This document shows, one piece after another, positions 6,013 to 11,568 of a stretch of 13,245 nucleotides of DNA; position 1 is the stretch's first letter; each line of letters opens with the position of its first letter. The position numbers and the translations under genes were made by a program. The notes beneath the pieces were generated by a model. It saw nothing but the letters and a program-made list of their open reading frames with translations. It was not told the origin of the DNA and searched no databases. Origin of the DNA: CALMFQ01 sp964495595 (GTDB lineage Bacteria > Pseudomonadota > Gammaproteobacteria > Burkholderiales > SCOH01). Location: the NCBI GenBank assembly GCA_964495595.1, contig CAZBWH010000079.1, forward strand, positions 1 through 13,245, given 5' to 3'.

Positions 6013-6080
6013 GGGCTGTCCTACGCCATAAGATGCGCCGGGTCCTTGCGGATACCCGCAGCCCCCTTTGAACGACTGGC
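6011..6080 (-). ncRNA. c4: C4-like antisense RNA (phage P1/P7 C4 family) upstream of rha
   Basis: On the minus strand an outer stem GGGGGCUG/CAGCCCCC (6066-6059 with 6018-6011) closes a three-way junction. One arm is CGGG, bulge, UCC, loop GCAA, GGA, CCCG (6058-6039). The other is CGCAU-CUU-AUGGCG. The 5' flank GUUCAAAG is single-stranded. This architecture and the GGGUAUCCGCAAGGACCC arm match the C4 antisense RNA of phages P1/P7 as I remember it, where C4 is cut from the leader of the antirepressor transcript and blocks translation of the same operon. Here the downstream gene is Rha. Exact ends are uncertain by 10-15 bases. No sequence search was possible. Confidence 0.75.
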
Positions 6081-6115
6081 CCGCGTGCAGGCGCACGTTG
6101 GCCGAAAAGGGGCGC

Positions 6116-6139
6116 AAAAAAACCGCGAAACTGACGCGG
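6116..6139 (-). terminator. Intrinsic terminator/attenuator in the rha leader
   Basis: On the minus strand CCGCG, loop TCAGTTT, CGCGG, then seven T residues. It lies only about 20 bases past the predicted start of the rha transcript and before the C4-like RNA, so it could act as an attenuator. It could also stop read-through from the operon on the right. The stem is short but all G-C. Confidence 0.7.
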
Positions 6140-6165
6140 GGAACAGCTTATGGTTAGGAGCCCGC

Positions 6166-6194
6166 ATCCTACCCCGCCCCGCCCAAGTCGTCAA
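6166..6194 (-). promoter_or_regulatory. Sigma-70-type promoter for the C4-rha transcript
   Basis: Minus strand TTGACG (6194-6189), a 17-base spacer and TAGGAT (6171-6166). Spacing is optimal and the boxes are close to consensus. Transcription would begin near 6159 and give a leader of about 190 bases before rha. It is back to back with the brnT promoter, the two -35 boxes being 33 bases apart. Confidence 0.65.
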
Positions 6195-6212
6195 ATCGGC
6201 CTCCGGGTTAAC

Positions 6213-6253
6213 GTATTAACAAATTGATTGACCATGCTTCAAATTGTTAATAC
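6213..6253. promoter_or_regulatory. Inverted repeat flanking the brnT promoter (likely operator)
   Basis: GTATTAACAA (6213-6222) and TTGTTAATAC (6244-6253) are perfect 10-base inverted repeats with centres about 31 bases apart. Each extends further inward with one mismatch. The left arm lies just upstream of the -35 box and the right arm overlaps the -10 box. BrnA-type antitoxins repress their own operons through palindromic sites, so this is the likely operator. It also faces the rha promoter and could couple the two. Confidence 0.6.
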
Positions 6254-6256
6254 AAT
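6228..6256 (+). promoter_or_regulatory. Sigma-70-type promoter of brnTA, giving a leaderless mRNA
   Basis: TTGACC (6228-6233), a 17-base spacer and TACAAT (6251-6256). Only six bases separate the -10 box from the brnT ATG at 6263, so the expected start site is at or next to the start codon. No Shine-Dalgarno exists. Confidence 0.75.
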
Positions 6257-6262
6257 CTGCGA

Positions 6263-6532
6263 ATGGTCACTTTTGATGAAACAAAACGCCAGTCCAATAT
6301 CAGCAAGCACGGCATTGATCTTGCTGAGTGCGGCGGCGTCTTTGATGCACCGATGCTGACCAAAGAAGACACCCGCGAATCCTACGGTGAGCAGCGCCTG
6401 CAAAGTTTGGGCTGGTTGCGCGGCCGCGTGGTGTTCCTGGTCTGGACGGATCGCGCGACCGGGCCGCATGTCATTTCCTGCCGTTATGGTGACAAACATG
6501 AAACACACTGCTACTTCCAAGCCGTTCTTTAG
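6263..6532 (+). CDS. brnT: BrnT family toxin (type II toxin-antitoxin)
   Basis: 89 residues. BrnT toxins are RelE-like ribonucleases that slow growth by cutting RNA. Family features seen: an opening VTFDETKRQSNISKHGIDL with the conserved KHG histidine (H17), an acidic middle, YGEQR-x-SLG, a strand GRVVFLVWTDR, and the closing ISCRYGDKHETHCYF with its Arg and Glu. The length is normal. It is the only operon in the window on the plus strand. The predicted mRNA is leaderless. The end overlaps brnA by 35 bases, the usual toxin-first order of brnTA systems. Confidence 0.9.
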   Translation: MVTFDETKRQSNISKHGIDLAECGGVFDAPMLTKEDTRESYGEQRLQSLGWLRGRVVFLVWTDRATGPHVISCRYGDKHETHCYFQAVL

Positions 6533-6815
6533 CCCCGATCAAGCCGCCGCTGCACTGGAGGCCGCGCCTGATCACGTTGTCGATGCCGATGCGCCATCGG
6601 ACTGGCAAGGGGCTGTTATTAGTCATTCGCTGCCACAGTTGCGCGAGCAACTGGCCGTGCGTCGGCGCGGGCCGGGACGCGCGGCAAACAAAGTCCCCAC
6701 CACCATCCGCTTCGATGCCGATGTGCTGGCGGCGCTGAAGGCCAGCGGCAAGGGCTGGCAGACGCGGGTTAACGAGATGGTGAAAGAGTGGCTCAAAACC
6801 CATTCCCCCACGTAA
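6498..6815 (+). CDS. brnA: BrnA family antitoxin
   Basis: 105 residues. The C-terminal part, NKVPTTIRFDADVLAALK then ASGKGWQTRVNEMVKEWLK, is the ribbon-helix-helix DNA-binding domain typical of BrnA antitoxins. The N-terminal part would wrap around BrnT. It neutralises the toxin and should repress the operon. The ATG at 6498 is preceded by GGTGA. The in-frame ATG at 6486 is an alternative. It ends in a convergent arrangement with the minus-strand coiled-coil gene, 47 bases away. Confidence 0.9.
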   Translation: MKHTATSKPFFSPDQAAAALEAAPDHVVDADAPSDWQGAVISHSLPQLREQLAVRRRGPGRAANKVPTTIRFDADVLAALKASGKGWQTRVNEMVKEWLKTHSPT

Positions 6816-6829
6816 TCGTCACAGGCCAA

Positions 6830-6854
6830 TTGGCGACAATCCCGCTCTCGCCAA
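6830..6854. terminator. Weak hairpin between convergent genes
   Basis: TTGGCGA and TCGCCAA form a 7-base stem with an 11-base loop between the ends of brnA and the minus-strand gene at 6863. On the minus strand the inverse arm is flanked by TTTT on the 5' side, and neither strand has a good T-tract after the stem. It may be a weak bidirectional terminator. Confidence 0.3.
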
Positions 6855-6862
6855 AACCTTCG

Positions 6863-7144
6863 TCAAACCCCCCGCCGCTTCAACCCCGGCAGCCCCAGCC
6901 CGGCGGCGAGGCGGTTGTATTCGTCCACCGCCTCGGCCAGCGCGGCTTCGGCGCGTTCGACGGCCGCCAGTTCGTCACGCGCGGTCTGGCAGTCAAGCCA
7001 ACCGGCAAGGCCGGCCTGCCGGTAGCGGTGCAGTCGTTCGCTCAGTGGCCGCACCAGGTTGCTTCGCGCACGGGCGAGGATGCGAACTTCGTCCTTCAGC
7101 TCAGCCATGCGGCCACGGGCTTGCAGGCGGTCGGTGTCGGTCAT
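6863..7144 (-). CDS. Small coiled-coil phage protein, function unknown
   Basis: 93 residues opening MTDTDRLQARGRMAELKDEV and ending in a basic tail (LKRRGV). It is almost wholly helical with Leu/Ala heptads at about 8-30 and 55-85, so a coiled coil is likely. I do not recognise a family. AAAGGAG sits 6 bases before the ATG. It follows the Mor-type gene by 25 bases and is the last gene of the early/middle operon before the inverted brnTA module. Confidence 0.75.
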   Translation of the reverse strand: MTDTDRLQARGRMAELKDEVRILARARSNLVRPLSERLHRYRQAGLAGWLDCQTARDELAAVERAEAALAEAVDEYNRLAAGLGLPGLKRRGV

Positions 7145-7169
7145 CGGGGCTCCTTTCAAGGGGCTGGGG

Positions 7170-7610
7170 TTAAAACAATTCGGCCTGGCGGGCGCCGGGC
7201 TGATGCTGCCGGTCGCCGCGTTTGACGATGCGCCAGATATGGCGCTCGGTGAGCCGGTATTTACGGTTCAGCACGGCCACCGCATGGTTGGCGGTGTGCT
7301 CGGTGGTGATGCGGTCGAAATCGGCGCGCAGCTCGCGGTCACGCAGTTCGCGCAGGGCATCGGCACACATGGGGATCGAGATCACGCAGCCGCCGTAATG
7401 GCGTGTCATCAGCTGTGCGGCGCCGATGCCGACCACTTCAACCAGCCGCTCGAAGCGGATTGCCCCTTGCCGGCGCTGGTTTTTCGACACCGGAAACTGC
7501 TGGCCGCCCATTTCTTCCACCAGGCGCAGCGTGGGGACGATGCCGATCAGGCCGTGCAGCTCGCGGGCGAGCGGCGGCAGCAGGTGGGCGACGCTGGAGA
7601 GACCGCTCAT
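7170..7610 (-). CDS. mor: Mor-type transcription activator (Mor/C family)
   Basis: 146 residues. In phage Mu, Mor turns on the middle promoter and the related C protein the late promoters. The N-terminal dimerisation region has ELHGLIGIVPTLRLVEEMGG followed by QQFPVSKNQRR. The C-terminal helix-turn-helix covers about 90-140 (HAVAVLNRKYRLTERHIWRIV). Only one Mor/C protein is present in the window, so it may drive both the rha unit and the lysis unit, or a second one lies elsewhere. The ATG lies 3 bases after the GemA stop codon, the usual GemA-Mor order. Confidence 0.9.
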   Translation of the reverse strand: MSGLSSVAHLLPPLARELHGLIGIVPTLRLVEEMGGQQFPVSKNQRRQGAIRFERLVEVVGIGAAQLMTRHYGGCVISIPMCADALRELRDRELRADFDRITTEHTANHAVAVLNRKYRLTERHIWRIVKRGDRQHQPGARQAELF

Positions 7611-7613
7611 GGC

Positions 7614-8072
7614 TCAGCCTGCATGCCGTTGCAGATGTACGGCCATGGCCTGCATGATTTTGTACAGCGTGGTTTCGTCGGCCAGCTCGATGCCTACCCA
7701 CACCGCATCGAATTCGGGTTTGTCCATGCCCAGCATGCGGCGGGCGATCTGGTTCATGTAGGCCAGCGGCATCACATCCAGCGGCGGCTGTTGCAACGCG
7801 CCGATGCGCTGTGCCAGTCGATACAGCTTTTGCGCCAGCTGGCGCCGCTCTGGCGGCAGGCGGAACACAAAGGCCCACGGGTTGGCCGGGCGCTTGCCGG
7901 TTCCCCGGTTCAAATGGCTGAGCAGGCGGGCAATGTCGCCCAGACTCATGTCGGTAAGGCTGGCCTTGCCGGTGATCTGCAACTGGATGGCGCGGCGCTG
8001 GGCGTCGTCGATGCCCTGCGCACGGCAAGCGGCATGAACGGCGCGGATGCGGCTGGCTTTATCGACTGGCAT
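7614..8072 (-). CDS. gemA: GemA protein (Mu gp16 family, DUF1018)
   Basis: 152 residues. The family pattern is visible: an opening basic helical segment (RIRAVHAACRAQGIDDAQRR), SLTDMSLGDIARLLSHLNR, and a C-terminal helical domain (MNQIARRMLGMDKPEFDAVW). In Mu the GemA/Mor operon modulates host gene expression and DNA topology. The precise action is not settled. CGGGGG lies upstream of the ATG. It is separated from the Bro-N-like gene by 80 bases and is coupled to mor downstream. Confidence 0.9.
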   Translation of the reverse strand: MPVDKASRIRAVHAACRAQGIDDAQRRAIQLQITGKASLTDMSLGDIARLLSHLNRGTGKRPANPWAFVFRLPPERRQLAQKLYRLAQRIGALQQPPLDVMPLAYMNQIARRMLGMDKPEFDAVWVGIELADETTLYKIMQAMAVHLQRHAG

Positions 8073-8152
8073 GGAACCCCCGTTAGATATTGGCTAAAAC
8101 ACTTCGCACAGCCTGCTGGTTTAACTGCTGCCGGCGGGCTGGACGCAGGGTT

Positions 8153-8350
8153 TTAATTCTGCCCGGAGAGGGTCGGCACTTTTTGCCGACCCTTATGTTT
8201 TTCAGGCACTTGCCTAAGCGCATCCTTCGCCTCGGCATACCCAAGCGCATCGGCAATATCCTTGCCAACAACCCAGAAAGACAGCCCGTCATCAGTCGGG
8301 AAAACGCGCACGGCATGCGTATGGAATTGAAATTCAGTGAGTGGCAACAT
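8153..8350 (-). CDS. Short Bro-N-type antirepressor-like protein, probably truncated
   Basis: 65 residues. LTEFQFHTHAVRVF, WVVGKDIADALGYAEAKDAL and VPEKHKGRQKVPTLSG follow the start of the Bro-N domain, seen in phage antirepressors. Bro-N normally runs about 100 residues. This one stops where other members continue with a GGxQ-type turn and the rest of the fold, so it looks cut at the C-terminus. The last codons coincide with a perfect 10-base hairpin (8169-8193). It may be a remnant, or a small regulator that kept only the half-domain. The ATG at 8350 is chosen from the family start; an in-frame ATG at 8377 also exists. Confidence 0.65.
   Translation of the reverse strand: MLPLTEFQFHTHAVRVFPTDDGLSFWVVGKDIADALGYAEAKDALRQVPEKHKGRQKVPTLSGQN
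8169..8193. repeat. Perfect 10-base inverted repeat within the end of the Bro-N-like gene
   Basis: AGGGTCGGCA, loop CTTTT, TGCCGACCCT. On the plus strand it is followed by TATGTTTTT, which resembles a terminator for plus-strand transcription. On the minus strand there is no T-tract. It may mark the point where a longer gene was broken and a terminator-like sequence joined. Confidence 0.6.
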
Positions 8351-8382
8351 GTTTAGCCCCCTTGTCTGGCTGCTCATCAGTA

Positions 8383-8421
8383 CCCGGCAACCACGCCGGG
8401 CAGACCGCCCCGGAGGGCGGT
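8383..8421. repeat. Two tandem GC-rich hairpins between HU and the Bro-N-like gene
   Basis: CCCGGC/GCCGGG (8383-8400, loop of six) and ACCGCCC/GGGCGGT (8404-8421, loop CGGA). They lie in the 81-base gap after the HU gene. Neither has a T-tract on the minus strand. The second is followed by TTTCGCTT on the plus strand. They may slow or punctuate the operon or be mRNA 3'-end structures for HU. Confidence 0.5.
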
Positions 8422-8431
8422 TTCGCTTGGA

Positions 8432-8707
8432 TCAACCTGCTGCAGCGTCTTTCAATGCCTTCGCAGCGGCGAAGTGCGGCACGGTTTTGGCGGGGATCTG
8501 CATCGCCTCACCGGTGGCCGGGTTGCGGCCGTTGCGTGCCTCACGCTTGTTGACACTGAACTTGCCCAGATCGGTGATGGCCAGCTCGTTGCCGGCGCTG
8601 ACAGCGCCGTGAATGGTGCCAACCAGTGCGTTCAGCACGGCTTCTGCCTGCTTGTTGGTCACATCGGCTGCGTTGGCCAGGTTTTTGATCAGTTCTGCTT
8701 TGGTCAT
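8432..8707 (-). CDS. Phage-encoded HU family DNA-bending protein
   Basis: 91 residues with the full HU pattern: MTKAELIKNLANAADVTNKQ, helical dimer core, AITDLGKFSVNKREARNGRNPATGE (the beta-arm start) and the closing AAKALKDAA. The arm contains the usual Arg-Asn-x-Arg-Asn-Pro. HU dimers bend DNA. Mu transposition needs host HU/IHF for transpososome assembly, so a phage copy next to transposition genes may free it from host supply. That is inference. AAAGGA precedes the ATG at 8707. The open frame extends ten codons further but lacks support. Confidence 0.93.
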   Translation of the reverse strand: MTKAELIKNLANAADVTNKQAEAVLNALVGTIHGAVSAGNELAITDLGKFSVNKREARNGRNPATGEAMQIPAKTVPHFAAAKALKDAAAG

Positions 8708-8733
8708 GCTTCTTCCTTTCGGTTGGTGGTACA

Positions 8734-8961
8734 TCAATGGTCAAACTCACGCCCATTCAGGCGTTCGTGCAATTCTTTGTTTTCCTGCTGCAGCCGGTCG
8801 ATGTAGGCCAGCAGGTTCGGTTCGTTTCTCAGCGGAAACATGAGGTGGGCAATCAATTGCGCCGGAGTCAGCGGTGCGCCCGGTTCGTGTGGCTCGAATG
8901 TCAGCAGGCCGCTGACGGTGCCGGCCGGCGAATCGGTCAAGGTGATGGTGGCTGACGTCAT
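8734..8961 (-). CDS. Small phage protein of unknown function
   Basis: 75 residues. The opening MTSATITLTDSPAGTVSGLL looks like beta strands. The rest, LTPAQLIAHLMFPLRN then YIDRLQQENKELHERL, ends in a short coiled-coil leucine pattern. I do not recognise a family. The ATG directly abuts the DUF3164 stop (TGA-ATG), so it belongs to the early operon. Confidence 0.72.
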   Translation of the reverse strand: MTSATITLTDSPAGTVSGLLTFEPHEPGAPLTPAQLIAHLMFPLRNEPNLLAYIDRLQQENKELHERLNGREFDH

Positions 8962-9576
8962 TCACACCCCCGCAATATCAAGCGCAATCGGCTCATATTT
9001 ATTGGTCAGGCCAACCCGCTCATACACGCGCAGGTAGCGCGTCGAGTTCTGCACCCGCACCGATTCGCTCAAGGCAGTCATGGCGCGTTGCCATTTCTCA
9101 TCCTTGATGTCGAGGCGACGCAGGCCAAGAATGCGGCCGGTGCTGATGTGGCCCTGCTTATCCACCTGGAATGCATCGTTGATCAGCGCCTTGATTTCGA
9201 CGCGTGCATCCTGCGTCCACTCGTGTACGCACTCATCGATCAGCGCCTTGGCCGCCTGCAGGCCTTCGTCGAACGCGAGCGAATCCTGAATGGCCATCAG
9301 CACCTTGTAGCGGCCATCGAACGACACCAGGCTGACATTGCCTTTTTCGCCGCCGAGCTTGGCTCCATACCGTTCGACGCTGAGGTCCACGAATGCGTCA
9401 ATGTCGTTGAACAGAGCATTTTTAAATGCTGCCAGATCGCGGTTCATCTGCTTGGCCCTGCCCACGAGCTCTGCCACCAGCTGGTCGCGCGCCTGGTCGA
9501 TTGGTTTGATCGCATCCAGCGGGATCAACCGGCCTTTGGCATCGGCCTTGTAGCCGTCTGGAATCGGGTTGCTCAT
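8962..9576 (-). CDS. DUF3164 family phage protein
   Basis: 204 residues. Family features: MSNPIPDGYKADAKGRLIPL, DQLVAELVGRAKQMNRDLAAFK, YGAKLGGEKGNVSLVSFDGR and a C-terminal region with GHISTGRILGLRRLDI. DUF3164 proteins occur in the early operon of Mu-like phages after the transposition genes. Their function is unknown, though host-nuclease protection or replication support has been guessed by position. AAAGGAATG precedes the ATG, which overlaps the previous stop by 4 bases (ATGA). Confidence 0.88.
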   Translation of the reverse strand: MSNPIPDGYKADAKGRLIPLDAIKPIDQARDQLVAELVGRAKQMNRDLAAFKNALFNDIDAFVDLSVERYGAKLGGEKGNVSLVSFDGRYKVLMAIQDSLAFDEGLQAAKALIDECVHEWTQDARVEIKALINDAFQVDKQGHISTGRILGLRRLDIKDEKWQRAMTALSESVRVQNSTRYLRVYERVGLTNKYEPIALDIAGV

Positions 9577-10151
9577 AACATTCCTTTCTTGATCTGATTC
9601 AATTGCTGCCGGACGGCGTCCGGCATGGTTTTTTTCTCGTATTTGGCCGGCGGCTGTGGAGGCCCTGGGCTGGGGGGAGTGGGCACCGCAACCGGGCGTG
9701 GCGCCTGGTAAAACTCTCCCAGATTCCGCCCCTGTTCACTGCGTTTCTCCGCCCGTGCTGCCGCTTGTTCACACTTGCCGGCCACCACTTCAAACAGATA
9801 GCCGTGGCTTTTCAGTGGTAGCGTCAGCGTTGATCCTGGCTGGCGGGCACGTTCGACGATGTCTTCCATCGCTTCGCGCCACAGCTCAGGCGCGGCCACG
9901 TAATCGGTTCCGCGGCGACTGACGCGGTTGTCACGAATCGGTTGCTCCAGCTCAGTCAACAAGCGCAACGTCTTACTGATCGCGCCCTTGCGGCCCGGCG
10001 GATTGAACAGCCGCATGTAGCGCACCACCGCATCGCGGATGCTGGCGGGCAGCCCCAATGCGACCATCACGGCACGGCCCTGGTCTTCTACCTGGATGAA
10101 GCCTTCCAGCGGGCTGGCCACACCGCATACCGGGCAAGTCAGTTCGAGCAT
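9573..10151 (-). CDS. Unrecognised early phage protein with N-terminal CxxC
   Basis: 192 residues. It begins MLELTCPVCGVASPLEGFIQ, with one CPVCG knuckle, so a metal site would need other ligands or a dimer. A helical central part (SIRDAVVRYMRLFNPPGRKG, then TLRLLTELEQPI) follows. It ends in a proline-rich linker (VPTPPSPGPPQPP) and a short basic tail. I cannot assign a family. The tail overlaps the DUF3164 start by 4 bases. The start overlaps the preceding small gene by 13 bases. A DNA-associated role in early replication is only a guess. Confidence 0.75.
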   Translation of the reverse strand: MLELTCPVCGVASPLEGFIQVEDQGRAVMVALGLPASIRDAVVRYMRLFNPPGRKGAISKTLRLLTELEQPIRDNRVSRRGTDYVAAPELWREAMEDIVERARQPGSTLTLPLKSHGYLFEVVAGKCEQAAARAEKRSEQGRNLGEFYQAPRPVAVPTPPSPGPPQPPAKYEKKTMPDAVRQQLNQIKKGML

Positions 10152-10330
10152 GGCAGCGCCTGACCGTTGGTTTTATGTGCCGACCGGCTCCAGCCGGCCA
10201 TGCAACGGCCCAACATTTCAGCCGCCTGCCATTGCGCCTGCAGGGCGCGGGTTTCCCGCCGGTCTGCCATGCGCGCGGGCACGAGATAGCCACCCAGTGT
10301 TTCCATGTGCTGCTGGTATTTTTTATCCAT
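10139..10330 (-). CDS. Small early phage protein, unknown function
   Basis: 63 residues opening MDKKYQQHMETLGGYLVPAR. Helical and fairly basic, with a Trp/Ala-rich middle (RALQAQWQAAEMLGRCMAGW). No family recognised. The ATG lies 2 bases after the stop of the gene before and the end overlaps the next gene by 13 bases, so it is tightly embedded in the operon. An in-frame ATG at 10366 would overlap the previous gene. Confidence 0.62.
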   Translation of the reverse strand: MDKKYQQHMETLGGYLVPARMADRRETRALQAQWQAAEMLGRCMAGWSRSAHKTNGQALPCSN

Positions 10331-10332
10331 GC

Positions 10333-10647
10333 TCAGCGCCCCGCTTCCGACCAGATCACGTGGCATTCTTCAAACAGCCACTGGCCCACGCGATAGCGGC
10401 CGAATTCGCCCATGCCAGCGTGGTAATACGCGGCCCGGCCGGCCTCGATATGGCTGCGGCATTTTGCGTCGCCATGCACTTGCAGCACCGGGCGCGCGGC
10501 GTTGACATTCACCCCGCCCGGCACCAGTACATAGCCCTGCGCGACCAGCGCCCGCGCAACCGCCAGCGTGCGCTCCAGTCGCTCGATCACGATTTCGTTG
10601 GCGGATTTCAATGACTGAATCCGGCGAATGGCGATGGGGTTGTTCAT
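10333..10647 (-). CDS. Unrecognised early phage protein
   Basis: 104 residues. A helical N-terminal half (AIRRIQSLKSANEIVIERLE) is followed by a strand-rich middle (GYVLVPGGVNVNAARPVLQV) and a C-terminal part with AYYHAGMGEFGRYRVGQWLF. No family recognised. AAGGAG lies 8 bases before the ATG. The start overlaps the preceding XRE-like gene by 4 bases (ATGA). Confidence 0.72.
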   Translation of the reverse strand: MNNPIAIRRIQSLKSANEIVIERLERTLAVARALVAQGYVLVPGGVNVNAARPVLQVHGDAKCRSHIEAGRAAYYHAGMGEFGRYRVGQWLFEECHVIWSEAGR

Positions 10648-10973
10648 GCTTTGTCTCCTTCAGGTTTATGCGGGCAGGTCTGGCAGGCCAGCCACAGATA
10701 TTCCGCATCGGGGAACCCTTGCGGCCGGGGCCGCAGGGCGATGCGCTGACACTGTTGCGGCAGCTTTTCCTGCTGATCGTGCGGGCAGATACGGATCTCG
10801 AAACGCTTGATGACTGCCGCTTCTATCGCCTTCGCATCGGCGGGATAGCGGCCGAGCAGATACAGCGACAAAGCGGGGCGGCTGTAGCCAATCTGGCTGG
10901 CAATCCAGCTTCGCGAGCGCCCGGCATCCAGCTGCGCCTGCAGCAGCTGCAGTGCCTTATTCGCGTGGCTCAT
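10644..10973 (-). CDS. XRE-like DNA-binding protein with C-terminal cysteine cluster
   Basis: 109 residues. SWIASQIGYSRPALSLYLLG (about 22-41) is a helix-turn-helix of the XRE/Cro type. The C-terminal part has four cysteines at 63, 75, 97 and 100 (RICPHD, QQC, ACQTCPH) with nearby histidines, suggesting a zinc site. Similar proteins lie after MuB in some Mu-like phages and may regulate the early operon. The ATG overlaps the end of the winged-helix gene by 17 bases. Confidence 0.78.
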   Translation of the reverse strand: MSHANKALQLLQAQLDAGRSRSWIASQIGYSRPALSLYLLGRYPADAKAIEAAVIKRFEIRICPHDQQEKLPQQCQRIALRPRPQGFPDAEYLWLACQTCPHKPEGDKA

Positions 10974-11565
10974 GGCTCGCCCCCGCCTGAATAGGCAATT
11001 CGATGTCCGCGTTCGGGTCGTACACCACGCCGCCGCGCTGGCGCCACACCGGCGCCTGCGGCCCCAAATCCTGCTGCAGCGACCAGACCACCCGCCCGCG
11101 CCCCTGCTGCGCTGGCTGGCGACGGCTTTGCCGGGCCAGCACACCCGCGCCTTCCAGCGCAGCCAGATACTTGTAGAGGTTGATATGGGCAGCCTTTTCG
11201 CTGCCGCTGGCATGGGTGGCCAGCAGTTCCTTCAGCGTGGTCACGCGGTGGGCGCGCAGGTGCCACCAGGCGCGCTCGCGCAGGCCGACGGTTTTCTTGC
11301 GCGGCCGCAGCCCGGTGCGGCCTGGCTTGATCTCTTCGCCACTGGCGGCAAACGCCTGCCCCGCCGCTGTCAGCGCATACCAGCCGCGCGCCAGCGTGCC
11401 CAGTTGCGCATCCAGCTCATCGCACACCGCCACATAGCCCAACGATTTCAAAATCTGCACGGCCTTGACGAGGGTCTTTTTCGGCTCGCCCGTGGCCGTG
11501 GCCAGGCCGTCCAGATCAGCGGTGCCGGCAGCCATCAGCCGCAATACGGTGGTACTGATGCCCAT
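10957..11565 (-). CDS. Phage winged-helix regulatory protein (two winged helices)
   Basis: 202 residues. Two winged-helix segments can be seen. The first is about 5-75 (DLDGLATATGEPKKTLVKAV, then ILKSLGYVAV and a wing ending GWYALTAAG). The second is about 95-165 (RERAWWHLRAHRVTTLKELL, then LYKYLAALEGAGVLARQSRR). A basic linker (GLRPRKKT) joins them. It lies 3 bases after the MuB stop, so it is co-expressed with the transposition genes. DNA binding is likely; targets are unknown. Confidence 0.75.
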   Translation of the reverse strand: MGISTTVLRLMAAGTADLDGLATATGEPKKTLVKAVQILKSLGYVAVCDELDAQLGTLARGWYALTAAGQAFAASGEEIKPGRTGLRPRKKTVGLRERAWWHLRAHRVTTLKELLATHASGSEKAAHINLYKYLAALEGAGVLARQSRRQPAQQGRGRVVWSLQQDLGPQAPVWRQRGGVVYDPNADIELPIQAGASHEPRE

Positions 11566-11568
11566 CTT

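Noticed and set aside
5599..6117. Minus-strand open frame through the C4-like RNA, possibly Icd/Ash-like
   Set aside because: It begins with TTG inside the T-tract of a terminator, lacks a ribosome site, and then runs in a wrong frame through rha. A short leader peptide like P1 Icd cannot be excluded, but I cannot support it.
8083..8316. 77-codon minus-strand frame overlapping the Bro-N-like gene
   Set aside because: No family motifs, arginine-rich out-of-frame composition, and the overlapping frame has recognisable Bro-N sequence.
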